64,000 nt of DNA. It comes from Streptomyces lasiicapitis. Its GTDB lineage: Bacteria; Actinomycetota; Actinomycetes; Streptomycetales; Streptomycetaceae. The notes beneath the pieces are model-generated. The model did no database searches and was not told where the DNA came from. It saw nothing but the letters and a program-made list of their open reading frames with translations. A program made the position numbers and the translations under genes. Shown here piece by piece: positions 52,466-60,373 of the stretch. The stretch spans positions 124,001 to 188,000 of the forward strand of contig NZ_BMNG01000003.1 of NCBI RefSeq assembly GCF_014646335.1. Direction: 5' to 3'. Position 1 is the first letter of the stretch. Each line of letters begins with the position of its first letter.

Positions 52466-52992
52466 CCCACCCTGCCCCTTTGGACGTGCTGATCAGGCGC
52501 GTCGACCCCGAAGTACCGCTGCCGGCGTACGCGCAGCCCGGCGACGCCGGTGCCGATGTGCGCACGACCGAGGCGTGCGAACTCGCGCCCGGTGAACGGG
52601 CGGTGCTGCCGACGGGGGTTTCCATCGCGCTGCCCGAGGGGTACGCGGCCTTCGTGCACCCCCGGTCGGGCCTCGCCGCCCGCTGCGGTGTCGCCATGGT
52701 GAATGCCCCGGGGACGATTGATGCCGGGTACCGTGGGGAGATCAAGGTGATCGTGGTGAATCTCGACCCGCGCGAGAGCGTGCGGTTCGAGCGCTTCGAC
52801 CGGATTGCCCAACTGGTCGTCCAGCAGGTCGAGAAGGTGCGCTTCCAGGAGGTGGCGGAGCTTCCCGGCTCGGTGCGGGCCGAGGGGGGCTTCGGGTCCA
52901 CCGGCGGCCATGCCTCCGTGGGCGTCAGCTCGGGTGAACAAACGGGTGGGAATCGATACGCGTCGGTCGTATCCGACCGGGAAGGACAGTGA
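52462..52992 (+). CDS. dut: dUTP diphosphatase
   Basis: 176 residues from GTG 52462, overlapping the thioesterase stop by 4 nt. All five motifs of trimeric dUTPases are present: AYAQPGDAGADV (1), HPRSGLAAR (2), NAPGTIDAGYRGEIKVIVVN (3), RIAQLVVQ (4) and GGFGSTGGH (5). It hydrolyses dUTP to dUMP and pyrophosphate. The tail after motif 5 (ASVGVSSGEQTGGNRYASVVSDREGQ) is longer than usual. The stop overlaps the DUF3710 gene by 4 nt, so three genes form a coupled unit. Confidence 0.97.
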   Translation: MTHPAPLDVLIRRVDPEVPLPAYAQPGDAGADVRTTEACELAPGERAVLPTGVSIALPEGYAAFVHPRSGLAARCGVAMVNAPGTIDAGYRGEIKVIVVNLDPRESVRFERFDRIAQLVVQQVEKVRFQEVAELPGSVRAEGGFGSTGGHASVGVSSGEQTGGNRYASVVSDREGQ

Positions 52993-53783
52993 CGGTGTTC
53001 GGACGTCGCAAGAAGAGCAGTGCCGCCGAGGACGCGGCGGGCGAGGCCGAGCAGGTCGTCGACGGCACCGGGAACGAAGCCGAGGGTGCCGAGGGTGGGG
53101 GAGAAGCCGAGGGCGGCGAGTCGCATCGCGTGCGCCTTGAGCCGGAGCCGCGCCCCGACGGCCCCTGGGACGCCTCCGAGGTCCGTGAGCCCGGCGAGGG
53201 CCGGGTGGACCTGGGCGGTCTGTTCGTGCCAGGGGTGGAGGGCATGGAGCTCCGGGTGGAGGTCGCCGGTGACGCCATCGTCGCGGCCACCGTCGTGCTC
53301 CAGGACAGCGCCGTCCAGCTGCAGGGCTTCGCGGCTCCCAAGCGCGAGGGCATCTGGGGCGAGGTCCGCGAGGAGATCGCCTCCGGCATCACCCAGCAGG
53401 GCGGTGTCATCGACGAGGTCGAGGGCCCGCTCGGCTGGGAGCTGCGCGCGCAGGTGCCGGTGCAGCTGCCGGACGGCACGGGCGGCTTCCAGGTGGTCAG
53501 GTTCGTGGGTGTGGACGGGCCGCGCTGGTTCCTGCGCGGTGTGATCTCCGGCCAGGGGGCCGTGCAGCCGCAGGCCGCGGGCCTGCTTGAGCAGATCTTC
53601 CGGGACACGGTCGTGGTCCGCGGCGATGGCCCGATGGCCCCCCGTGACCCGATCGTCCTGAAGCTGCCCGACGACGCCCAGATGGTGCCCGAGGGCGTCC
53701 AGCAGGAGGACCAGGAGACGTCCCGGTTCTCCGGCGGCATGGGCCAGCTGGCGCGCGGACCGGAAATCACCGAAGTGCGCTGA
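52989..53783 (+). CDS. DUF3710 family protein
   Basis: 264 residues from GTG 52989 (GTGA overlap with dut). The N-terminus is acidic and Lys/Arg-flanked (FGRRKKSSAAEDAAGEAEQV); the domain core is EVREPGEGRVDLGGLFVPGVEGMELRVEV and GWELRAQVPVQLPDGTGGFQVVRFVGVDGPRWFLRGVISGQGA. It is an actinobacterial family with no known activity, always coupled to dut. A long hairpin terminator follows. Confidence 0.9.
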   Translation: MTVFGRRKKSSAAEDAAGEAEQVVDGTGNEAEGAEGGGEAEGGESHRVRLEPEPRPDGPWDASEVREPGEGRVDLGGLFVPGVEGMELRVEVAGDAIVAATVVLQDSAVQLQGFAAPKREGIWGEVREEIASGITQQGGVIDEVEGPLGWELRAQVPVQLPDGTGGFQVVRFVGVDGPRWFLRGVISGQGAVQPQAAGLLEQIFRDTVVVRGDGPMAPRDPIVLKLPDDAQMVPEGVQQEDQETSRFSGGMGQLARGPEITEVR

Positions 53784-53853
53784 CGTTCCGGCCCGGCAGG
53801 GCCGCCGGAGAGGTCCCCGATCGGTGGGCCGAGCCGCGTGAAAAAGTTGCGAG

Positions 53854-53900
53854 CCGATGGGCCGCACTCCCTTATTGGGGGTGCGGCCCATCGGTGTTTT
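53854..53900 (+). terminator. Terminator of the thioesterase-dut-DUF3710 operon
   Basis: CCGATGGGCCGCAC (53854-53867) pairs with GTGCGGCCCATCGG (53881-53894), extended by CTCCC/GGGGG, and ends in TGTTTT. Confidence 0.92.
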
Positions 53901-53920
53901 CCCTGGTTGAAACGGGACGC

Positions 53921-53983
53921 GTAAGAGAGTCGTCAATGCGATGCCAAAGCCCGTAAGGGAGGCGTCAACGGCGATCGAAACCC
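53921..53983 (+). promoter_or_regulatory. Tandem 32-bp repeat upstream of kdp (KdpE-type candidate site)
   Basis: GTAAGAGAGTCGTCAATG (53921-53938) and GTAAGGGAGGCGTCAACG (53953-53970) match at 15 of 18 bases with a period of 32 bp (three helical turns). The similarity continues beyond each core (CGAT...AAA..CCC), so the repeat unit is nearly the full 32 bp. OmpR-family regulators such as KdpE bind direct repeats. It lies about 70 bp before the start of the kdp operon. Confidence 0.6.
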
Positions 53984-54042
53984 GCCGGCGAGGCGGTTTC
54001 CTCGACACGTCAGTAATTCCGAATCTCATCTAGGAGCACACG

Positions 54043-54126
54043 ATGGCCGACGTGGCCTTCGTCGTCACCACGATCGCGGTCTTTGCGCTGGTGGCACTCG
54101 TCGCCAAGGGGGTGGCGAAGCTGTGA
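54043..54126 (+). CDS. 27-residue membrane peptide coupled to kdpF
   Basis: ATG 54043 has TAGGAG (54031-54036) 6 nt upstream, the best Shine-Dalgarno of the kdp operon. The 27-residue product starts [10 protein letters not shown] and ends VAKGVAKL: one membrane helix with a basic end, and it does not resemble KdpF. Its stop overlaps the kdpF GTG by GTGA, so kdpF translation is coupled to it. It is too short for most gene callers. It may help assembly or regulate the Kdp complex; nothing known names it. Confidence 0.75.
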   Translation: MADVAFVVTTIAVFALVALVAKGVAKL

Positions 54127-54212
54127 CCGCCGAAAACATCGTCGGCCTCGTCGTGGCCGTCGCCCTGCTGGGCTATCTCGTCCTCGCCCTTGTGTTCCCG
54201 GAGAGGTTCTGA
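54123..54212 (+). CDS. kdpF: KdpF, small subunit of the K+-transporting ATPase
   Basis: 29 residues, GTG 54123. The sequence ([19 protein letters not shown], ending FPERF) matches KdpF, the one-helix peptide that stabilises the KdpABC complex in the membrane. It overlaps the upstream 27-residue peptide by 4 nt and ends 8 nt before the kdpA ATG. Confidence 0.93.
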   Translation: MTAENIVGLVVAVALLGYLVLALVFPERF

Positions 54213-54220
54213 GTCAAGAA

Positions 54221-55885
54221 ATGAGCCCCGTCCTCGCTGGTGTGCTCCAGTTGCTCGCGCTCATCGCCGCGCTGGCCCTCGCATACCGTCCGCTCGGCGA
54301 CTACATGGCCAAGGTCTACTCCTCCGACAAGCATCTGCGTGTCGAGAAGTGGATCTACAAGGGCATCGGCGCCAACCCCAACACCGAGATGCGCTGGCCC
54401 GCCTATCTGCGCGGCGTCCTGGCGTTCTCGGCCGTCAGCGTGCTGTTCCTGTACCTGCTGCAGCGCCTCCAGGGCTCGCTGCCGGGCTCGCTCGGCTTCA
54501 AGGCCATCGACCCGGACCAGGCGTTCAACACCGCCACGTCGTTCGTCGCCAACACCAACTGGCAGTCGTACTACGGCGAGCAGGCCATGGGCCACGTCGT
54601 GCAGACCGGCGGCCTCGCGGTGCAGAACTTCGTCTCCGCCGCCGTCGGCATCGCCGTCGCCGTGGCCCTGGTGCGCGGCTTCGCGCGCTCGCGCACCGGT
54701 GAACTCGGCAACTTCTGGTCCGACTTGGTCCGTGGCGTCGTACGCATCCTCATTCCGATCTCTGTCATCGGCGCGATCGTCCTTGTCGCCTGTGGCGCCA
54801 TCCAGAACTTCTCCGGCATCCACGAGGTCGGCCAGTTCATGGGCGGCGAGCAGCAGTGGAACGGCGGCGCGGTCGCCTCCCAGGAAGTCATCAAGGAGCT
54901 GGGCACGAACGGTGGCGGTTACTTCAACGCCAACTCTGCCCACCCGTTCGAGAACCCGAACCCGATCTCGAACCTTTTTGAGATCTTCTTGATCCTGGTG
55001 ATCCCGTTCGCCCTTACGCGGACCTTCGGCAAGATGGTCGGCTCGGTCAAGCAGGGCTACGCGATCCTCGCCACGATGGCGACGATCTGGCTCGGCTTCA
55101 TCGCCCTGATGATGTGGACCGAGTTCCACCACGGCGGCCCGGCCTTCGACCTCGCCGGCGGCGCGATGGAGGGCAAGGAGACGCGGTTCGGCATCGGCGG
55201 ATCGGCGATCTTCTCGGTCTCCACGACGCTCACCTCGACCGGTGCGGTCAACTCCTTCCACTCCTCGAACACCGGCTTCGGCGGCGGCATCGACCTGCTC
55301 GGCATGCAGCTCGGCGAGATCGCGCCCGGCGGTACCGGCTCCGGTCTCTACGGCATGCTCATCATGGCGATCATCGCGGTCTTCATCGCGGGGCTCATGG
55401 TCGGCCGTACGCCGGAGTACCTGGGCAAGAAGATCGGCACCCGCGAGATCAAGCTCGCGGCCTGCTACATCCTCGTCACGCCCGCGCTCGTGCTCGGCTT
55501 CACCGGTGCCTCCATGGCGATGGACACGCCGAAGAACTCGATGACCAACAGCGGGGCCCACGGGTTCTCCGAGATCCTGTACGCCTTCACCTCCGGCGCC
55601 AACAACAACGGTTCGGCCTTCGCGGGTCTGAACGCGGACACGCAGTGGTTCAACACCACCATCGGTCTCGCGATGCTGCTCGGCCGGTTCCTGCCGATGG
55701 TGTTCGTCCTCGCGCTCGCAGGATCGCTGGCCGAGCAGAAGCCGATTCCGGCCACGGCGGGCACGCTCCGTACAGAGAAGCCGCTGTTCACGGGTCTGCT
55801 GGTCGGCACCATCATGATCATTACCGGTCTGACGTACTTCCCGGCGCTCGCGCTCGGGCCCCTCGCAGAGGGTCTCGCGTCATGA
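54221..55885 (+). CDS. kdpA: KdpA, potassium-binding channel-like subunit
   Basis: 554 residues from ATG 54221, with GAGAGG at 54201-54206, 14 nt upstream. About ten membrane helices and the selectivity-filter loops of the K+-channel-like fold: [51 protein letters not shown] and [14 protein letters not shown]. It binds K+ outside and passes it through a tunnel to KdpB. It overlaps kdpB by 4 nt (ATGA). Confidence 0.97.
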   Translation: MSPVLAGVLQLLALIAALALAYRPLGDYMAKVYSSDKHLRVEKWIYKGIGANPNTEMRWPAYLRGVLAFSAVSVLFLYLLQRLQGSLPGSLGFKAIDPDQAFNTATSFVANTNWQSYYGEQAMGHVVQTGGLAVQNFVSAAVGIAVAVALVRGFARSRTGELGNFWSDLVRGVVRILIPISVIGAIVLVACGAIQNFSGIHEVGQFMGGEQQWNGGAVASQEVIKELGTNGGGYFNANSAHPFENPNPISNLFEIFLILVIPFALTRTFGKMVGSVKQGYAILATMATIWLGFIALMMWTEFHHGGPAFDLAGGAMEGKETRFGIGGSAIFSVSTTLTSTGAVNSFHSSNTGFGGGIDLLGMQLGEIAPGGTGSGLYGMLIMAIIAVFIAGLMVGRTPEYLGKKIGTREIKLAACYILVTPALVLGFTGASMAMDTPKNSMTNSGAHGFSEILYAFTSGANNNGSAFAGLNADTQWFNTTIGLAMLLGRFLPMVFVLALAGSLAEQKPIPATAGTLRTEKPLFTGLLVGTIMIITGLTYFPALALGPLAEGLAS

Positions 55886-58035
55886 CCACCGACACCAGGA
55901 AGCAAGAGGAGCCCGGCTCCATGACTCCCACGTCCACAGCCACTCCCACGCGGGCGCCGCACCAGGATGTGCCCACCGGGCACAAGCCGGAAGACGGCAA
56001 GGTCGGCGGCGGTCTGTTCGACCCCAAGCAGCTGCTGAAGTCGTTCCCGGACGCCATCAAGAAGCTCGACCCGCGGATCATGGTCAAGGCGCCCGTGATG
56101 TTCGTGGTCCTGATCGGTTCGGTGCTCACCACCGTGCTGGCCGTCAAGGACCCGGGCGACTGGTTCGGCTGGGCGATCGCCGCGTGGCTCTGGCTGACCA
56201 CCATCTTCGCGAACCTCGCGGAGGCGGTGGCCGAGGGCCGCGGCAAGGCCCAGGCCGACACGTTGCGCAAGGCCAAGACGGACACCGTCGCGCGCCGGCT
56301 CTCCACCGACGGCAAGTCCGAGGAGCAGGTGCCCGGCACCGAGCTCAAGATCGGTGACCTGGTCGTCTGCGAGGCCGGCGACGTCATCCCCGGCGACGGC
56401 GACGTCGTCGAGGGTGTCGCGAGCGTCGACGAGTCGGCGATCACCGGTGAGTCCGCGCCGGTCATCCGCGAGTCCGGCGGCGACCGCTCGGCGGTCACCG
56501 GCGGTACGAAGGTCCTCTCCGACCGCGTCGTCATCAAGATCACGACGAAGCCCGGCGAGACCTTCATCGACCGGATGATCAACCTGGTCGAGGGCGCCGC
56601 CCGGCAGAAGACGCCCAACGAGATCGCGCTGAACATCCTGCTCGCCTCGCTGACCATCGTCTTCCTGCTCGCGGTCGTCACGCTGCAGCCGTTCGCGGTG
56701 TACGCGGGTGCCGAGCAGTCCATGATCGTGCTGGCGGCCCTGCTTGTCTGCCTGATCCCGACGACCATCGGCGCCCTGCTCTCCGCGATCGGCATCGCGG
56801 GCATGGACCGCCTGGTCCAGCGCAACGTCCTCGCGATGTCAGGGCGTGCGGTGGAAGCCGCCGGTGACGTCTCGACGCTGCTGCTCGACAAGACCGGCAC
56901 CATCACGCTCGGCAACCGTCAGGCCGCCGAGTTCGTGCCGGTGAGCGGGACCACCGAGGCCGAGGTGGCCGACGCGGCCCAGCTCTCCTCGCTGGCCGAC
57001 GAGACTCCCGAGGGCCGCTCCATCGTCGTACTGGCGAAGGAGAAGTACGGGCTTCGCGAGCGTCACCAGGGCGAGTTGGTCGACGCCGAGTGGGTCGCCT
57101 TCACCGCCCAGACCCGGATGTCGGGTGTGGACGTGGACGGGCGCAAGGTCCGCAAGGGCGCGACCGGTTCGGTCGCCGCCTGGGTCGTGGAGCGCGGCGG
57201 CACGGTCACGCCCGAGGCCCAGGAGCTCACCGACAAGATCTCGCAGGCGGGCGGCACGCCGCTGCTCGTCGCCCTGGAGGACACCGAGGGCGCCCGCGTC
57301 CTGGGCGTCATCCACCTCAAGGACGTCGTCAAGGAGGGCATGCGGGAGCGGTTCGACGAGCTGCGCCGCATGGGCATCAAGACCGTCATGATCACGGGTG
57401 ACAACCCGCTGACGGCCAAGGCGATCGCCGACGAGGCGGGCGTGGACGACTTCCTCGCGGAGGCCACGCCCGAGGACAAGATGGCGCTCATCAAGCGCGA
57501 GCAGGCCGGTGGCAAGCTCGTCGCGATGACGGGTGACGGCACCAACGACGCCCCGGCGCTCGCGCAGGCCGACGTCGGCGTGGCCATGAACACCGGTACC
57601 TCGGCCGCCAAGGAGGCCGGGAACATGGTGGACCTGGACTCCAACCCGACCAAGCTCATCGAGATCGTGGAGATCGGCAAGCAGTTGCTGATCACCCGTG
57701 GTGCCCTGACGACGTTCTCGATCGCCAACGACGTCGCGAAGTACTTCGCGATCATCCCGGCGATGTTCGCGGTGGTCTACCCGGGCCTGGACAAGCTCAA
57801 CGTCATGGACCTGTCCAGCCCCAAGTCCGCGATCCTGTCGGCCGTCATCTTCAACGCGCTGATCATCGTGGCCCTGGTGCCGCTCGCCCTGAAGGGCGTG
57901 CAGTACCGGCCGATGAGCGCGGACAAGATGCTGCGGCGCAACCTCGGCATCTACGGGCTCGGTGGTCTGGTGGCGCCGTTCATCGGCATCAAGATCATCG
58001 ACCTGATCATCTCCCTCATCCCCGGGCTGCGTTGA
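55882..58035 (+). CDS. kdpB: KdpB, P-type ATPase subunit
   Basis: 717 residues from ATG 55882. P-type ATPase motifs: TGES in [10 protein letters not shown], phosphorylation site [26 protein letters not shown], and [23 protein letters not shown]. The N-terminal ~45 residues are a Pro/Thr-rich extension before the first conserved segment ([21 protein letters not shown]). It hydrolyses ATP to drive high-affinity K+ uptake with KdpA. The gene is translationally coupled to kdpA, and kdpC starts shortly after. Confidence 0.97.
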   Translation: MTTDTRKQEEPGSMTPTSTATPTRAPHQDVPTGHKPEDGKVGGGLFDPKQLLKSFPDAIKKLDPRIMVKAPVMFVVLIGSVLTTVLAVKDPGDWFGWAIAAWLWLTTIFANLAEAVAEGRGKAQADTLRKAKTDTVARRLSTDGKSEEQVPGTELKIGDLVVCEAGDVIPGDGDVVEGVASVDESAITGESAPVIRESGGDRSAVTGGTKVLSDRVVIKITTKPGETFIDRMINLVEGAARQKTPNEIALNILLASLTIVFLLAVVTLQPFAVYAGAEQSMIVLAALLVCLIPTTIGALLSAIGIAGMDRLVQRNVLAMSGRAVEAAGDVSTLLLDKTGTITLGNRQAAEFVPVSGTTEAEVADAAQLSSLADETPEGRSIVVLAKEKYGLRERHQGELVDAEWVAFTAQTRMSGVDVDGRKVRKGATGSVAAWVVERGGTVTPEAQELTDKISQAGGTPLLVALEDTEGARVLGVIHLKDVVKEGMRERFDELRRMGIKTVMITGDNPLTAKAIADEAGVDDFLAEATPEDKMALIKREQAGGKLVAMTGDGTNDAPALAQADVGVAMNTGTSAAKEAGNMVDLDSNPTKLIEIVEIGKQLLITRGALTTFSIANDVAKYFAIIPAMFAVVYPGLDKLNVMDLSSPKSAILSAVIFNALIIVALVPLALKGVQYRPMSADKMLRRNLGIYGLGGLVAPFIGIKIIDLIISLIPGLR

Positions 58036-58057
58036 ACCAGAAAGCGTGTTGATCGCC

Positions 58058-58771
58058 ATGAACAAATCCGTAGGAAACACGGCGCGGTTGCTCGGCGCCG
58101 GGCTGCGGGCCCTGATCGTGCTCACGGTGATCTGTGGCGTGATCTACCCGCTCGCGGTGACGGGCGTCGCCCAGGCCCTGTTCAACAACAAGGCCAACGG
58201 CTCCGAGATCAAGGACGGCGGCAAGGTCGTCGGCTCCGAGCTCATCGGACAGCGTTACGACCTGCCGCTGAAGAAGGGCGAGGAGACCCCGGCGCCGGAC
58301 CTGAAGTGGTTCCAGCCCCGGCCGTCCAACGGGCTCGGCGCGAACAGCGTGAACACGCAGTACAAGCTGATCCTGTCGGGTGCGACCAACCTGTCGGGCG
58401 ACTCCGGGTCCATGAAGAAGGGCGACTCGGAGGTCTGCGACCCCAAGGCCGAGGAAGGGCTGTGCGCCCAGGTCAAGGCCGCGCGGGACGCCGTCATCAA
58501 GGACAACGAGACGGCCGACTACAAGGTCGGGGACATCCCGGCGGAGGCCGTGACGTCCTCGGGCTCCGGCCTCGACCCGCACATCTCGCCCGACTACGCC
58601 GACATCCAGGTCCACCGCGTCGCGGAGAAGAACGGCCTGGACGTCAAGCAGGTGCAGAAGCTGGTCGACGACCACACCGACGGCCGGATCCTCGGCTTCA
58701 TGGGTGAGCCCCGGGTGAACGTCCTCAAGCTGAACATCGCGCTGAAGCACTTGGTGGCCGAGAAGGGCTGA
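58058..58771 (+). CDS. kdpC: KdpC, stabilising subunit of the K+-transporting ATPase
   Basis: 237 residues from ATG 58058. GTG 58046 and TTG 58049 are in-frame alternatives; AGAAAG (58039-58044) fits TTG 58049 best by distance, so the exact start is open. One N-terminal membrane helix (LGAGLRALIVLTVICGVIYPLAVTGVAQALF) and the KdpC domain: GSELIGQRYD, FQPRPSN, TNLSGDSGSMK, and the conserved DPHISPDYADIQVHRVAEKNGL. A cysteine pair (EVCDPKAEEGLC) is an addition to the usual sequence. It tightens ATP binding of KdpB. A 17-bp hairpin follows. Confidence 0.94.
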   Translation: MNKSVGNTARLLGAGLRALIVLTVICGVIYPLAVTGVAQALFNNKANGSEIKDGGKVVGSELIGQRYDLPLKKGEETPAPDLKWFQPRPSNGLGANSVNTQYKLILSGATNLSGDSGSMKKGDSEVCDPKAEEGLCAQVKAARDAVIKDNETADYKVGDIPAEAVTSSGSGLDPHISPDYADIQVHRVAEKNGLDVKQVQKLVDDHTDGRILGFMGEPRVNVLKLNIALKHLVAEKG

Positions 58772-58790
58772 CCTTCTTCCGGCTGTTCAC

Positions 58791-58833
58791 GGCCCGCGGT
58801 GGTTCGGTTCCCCGAACCACCGCGGGCCTTCTT
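58791..58833 (+). terminator. kdpFABC operon terminator
   Basis: GGCCCGCGGTGGTTCGG (58791-58807) pairs with CCGAACCACCGCGGGCC (58812-58828), a perfect 17-bp stem, followed by TTCTT. Confidence 0.94.
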
Positions 58834-58839
58834 CATGCC

Positions 58840-58888
58840 TTGACGGAAGTCTGGTCCGTACCTATGGTCACCGTTCAACACGCGTGTT
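58840..58888 (+). promoter_or_regulatory. Promoter and operator-like palindrome of the alginate-lyase-like gene
   Basis: TTGACG (58840-58845), 17 bp, TATGGT (58863-58868): the clearest HrdB-type promoter in the window. The perfect palindrome AACACGCGTGTT (58877-58888) sits where transcription should start. With a CpG at its centre it resembles LacI-family operators. A repressor bound there would block initiation. Confidence 0.7.
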
Positions 58889-58933
58889 CAGAAAGGCACT
58901 TGAGGTTCACATACACGAACGGATGGCCTCTTC

Positions 58934-60151
58934 ATGGCGCCCACCCCCACCCCCACACGCCACCGCCGCAGACCACGCCCGGCCTTCCTCGCGGCCGCCG
59001 CCACCGCCCTCGTCGCCACCCTGCTCGCCTGGCCCGGCGGCGACCGCGCCGACGCGGCCCCCGCCGCCTTCGCGCACCCCGGAGTGACCGTCTCCAAGGG
59101 GCAGCTGGACTTCACCCGCGAGAAGGTGAACGCCGGCGCCCAGCCCTGGAAGGGCGCGTACGACCAGATGATGGGGAGCAAGTACGCCTCCCTCTCGCGC
59201 ACCCCGAAGCCCCGCGCGATCGTCGAGTGCGGCTCGTACTCCAACCCCAACTACGGCTGCACCGACGAGCGCGAGGACGCGATCGCCGCGTACACCACCG
59301 CCCTTGCCTGGTACGTCACCCGTGACGAGCGGTACGCGAAGAAGTCGATCGAGCTGATGGACGCCTGGTCGGCCACGATCAAGGACCACACCAACAGCAA
59401 CGCCCCGCTGCAGACCGGCTGGGCGGGCTCCTCCTGGCCCAAGGCCGCGGAGATCATCAAGCACACGTACACCGGGAACTGGGCGAACTCCGGCCGCTTC
59501 GCCACCATGCTCCGCAACGTCTATCTGCCGAAGCTCATCAACGGCTCGAACTCCAACGGCAACTGGGAGCTGTCGATGATGGAGGCGGCGGTCGGCATCT
59601 CCGTCTTCCTGGAGGACAAGGCGTCGTACGACAAGGCCATGGCGAAGTTCCGCACGCGCACCGCCGCGTACGTCTATCTGACCTCGGACGGCGCGCTGCC
59701 CAAGACCGTGCCGAGCCAGAACCTCGACACCCGCGACAAGATCGTCAAGTACTGGCAGGGCCAGGGCACCTTCGTGAACGGTCTCACCCAGGAGACCTGC
59801 CGCGACTTCACACACACGGGCTACGGCATCTCCGCGATCTCGCACATCGCCGAGACCAGCCGGATCCAGGGCCAGGACCTGTACGGCACGGACGTCGGCG
59901 AGCGGCTGCGGCACGCGCTCGGCTTCCAGGCCAAGTACGAACTCGGCGAGGCGCCGCCGAGCTGGCTGTGCAAGGGCTCGCTCGAGCGCGGCCTCGGGCC
60001 GGTCACGGAGGTCGGCTACAACGCCCTGCACAACCGTCTCGGGATACCGATGGACAACACCCAGCGGCTCACCGAGCAGAAGCGCCCGGCGGCCTCCAAC
60101 AACCTGTTCGTCGCCTGGGAGACCCTGACGCACGGGGACAACCCGCGCTGA
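58934..60151 (+). CDS. Secreted alginate-lyase family protein
   Basis: 405 residues. A long basic N-terminus and hydrophobic core (AFLAAAATALVATLLAW) form a signal peptide cut near ADAAPA. The alpha/alpha-barrel alginate lyase (PL5-like) domain covers the rest, with AYTTALAWYVTRDERYAKKSIELMDAWSATIKDHTNSNAPLQTGW, then NSNGNWELSMMEAAVGISVFLEDKA and QETCRDFTHTGYGISAISHIAETSRIQGQDLYG. The last contains the His/Tyr region expected for catalysis. It likely degrades a uronic-acid polymer outside the cell. It lies between kdpC and kdpD with its own promoter and is not part of the K+ system by function. Confidence 0.85.
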   Translation: MAPTPTPTRHRRRPRPAFLAAAATALVATLLAWPGGDRADAAPAAFAHPGVTVSKGQLDFTREKVNAGAQPWKGAYDQMMGSKYASLSRTPKPRAIVECGSYSNPNYGCTDEREDAIAAYTTALAWYVTRDERYAKKSIELMDAWSATIKDHTNSNAPLQTGWAGSSWPKAAEIIKHTYTGNWANSGRFATMLRNVYLPKLINGSNSNGNWELSMMEAAVGISVFLEDKASYDKAMAKFRTRTAAYVYLTSDGALPKTVPSQNLDTRDKIVKYWQGQGTFVNGLTQETCRDFTHTGYGISAISHIAETSRIQGQDLYGTDVGERLRHALGFQAKYELGEAPPSWLCKGSLERGLGPVTEVGYNALHNRLGIPMDNTQRLTEQKRPAASNNLFVAWETLTHGDNPR

Positions 60152-60373
60152 CCCGGGCTCCCGGACCGCACCGGGGCCGCTCCGCCACGGCGGGGCGGCC
60201 CCGCCGTGCTGTCGCGGCCGAAAATCGTGTGTCGTGTCCCACAGCGGACGCAATCGAGGGCATCAGGGTTGCGTCAAGGAGCTTCAGGAAGGTCGGCCTC
60301 GTCCTCTTTGCCGCAAATATTGGCCGTAAGGTCGACGCTGCGTACACAGCAGTTTCAGGAAGACAATGGGGCC
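60152..60373 (+). promoter_or_regulatory. kdpD upstream region
   Basis: 222 bases. TTCAGGAAG occurs twice (60283-60291 and 60354-60362). A GTAAGGT at 60326-60332 and GCGTCAAGG at about 60271 recall parts of the repeat upstream of kdp but are not a full copy. No clear -35/-10 pair. Confidence 0.4.

Noticed and set aside
60264..60340. Copy of the kdp repeat upstream of kdpD
   Set aside because: Only fragments (GCGTCAAGG, GTAAGGT) resemble the repeat; the order and spacing do not match.
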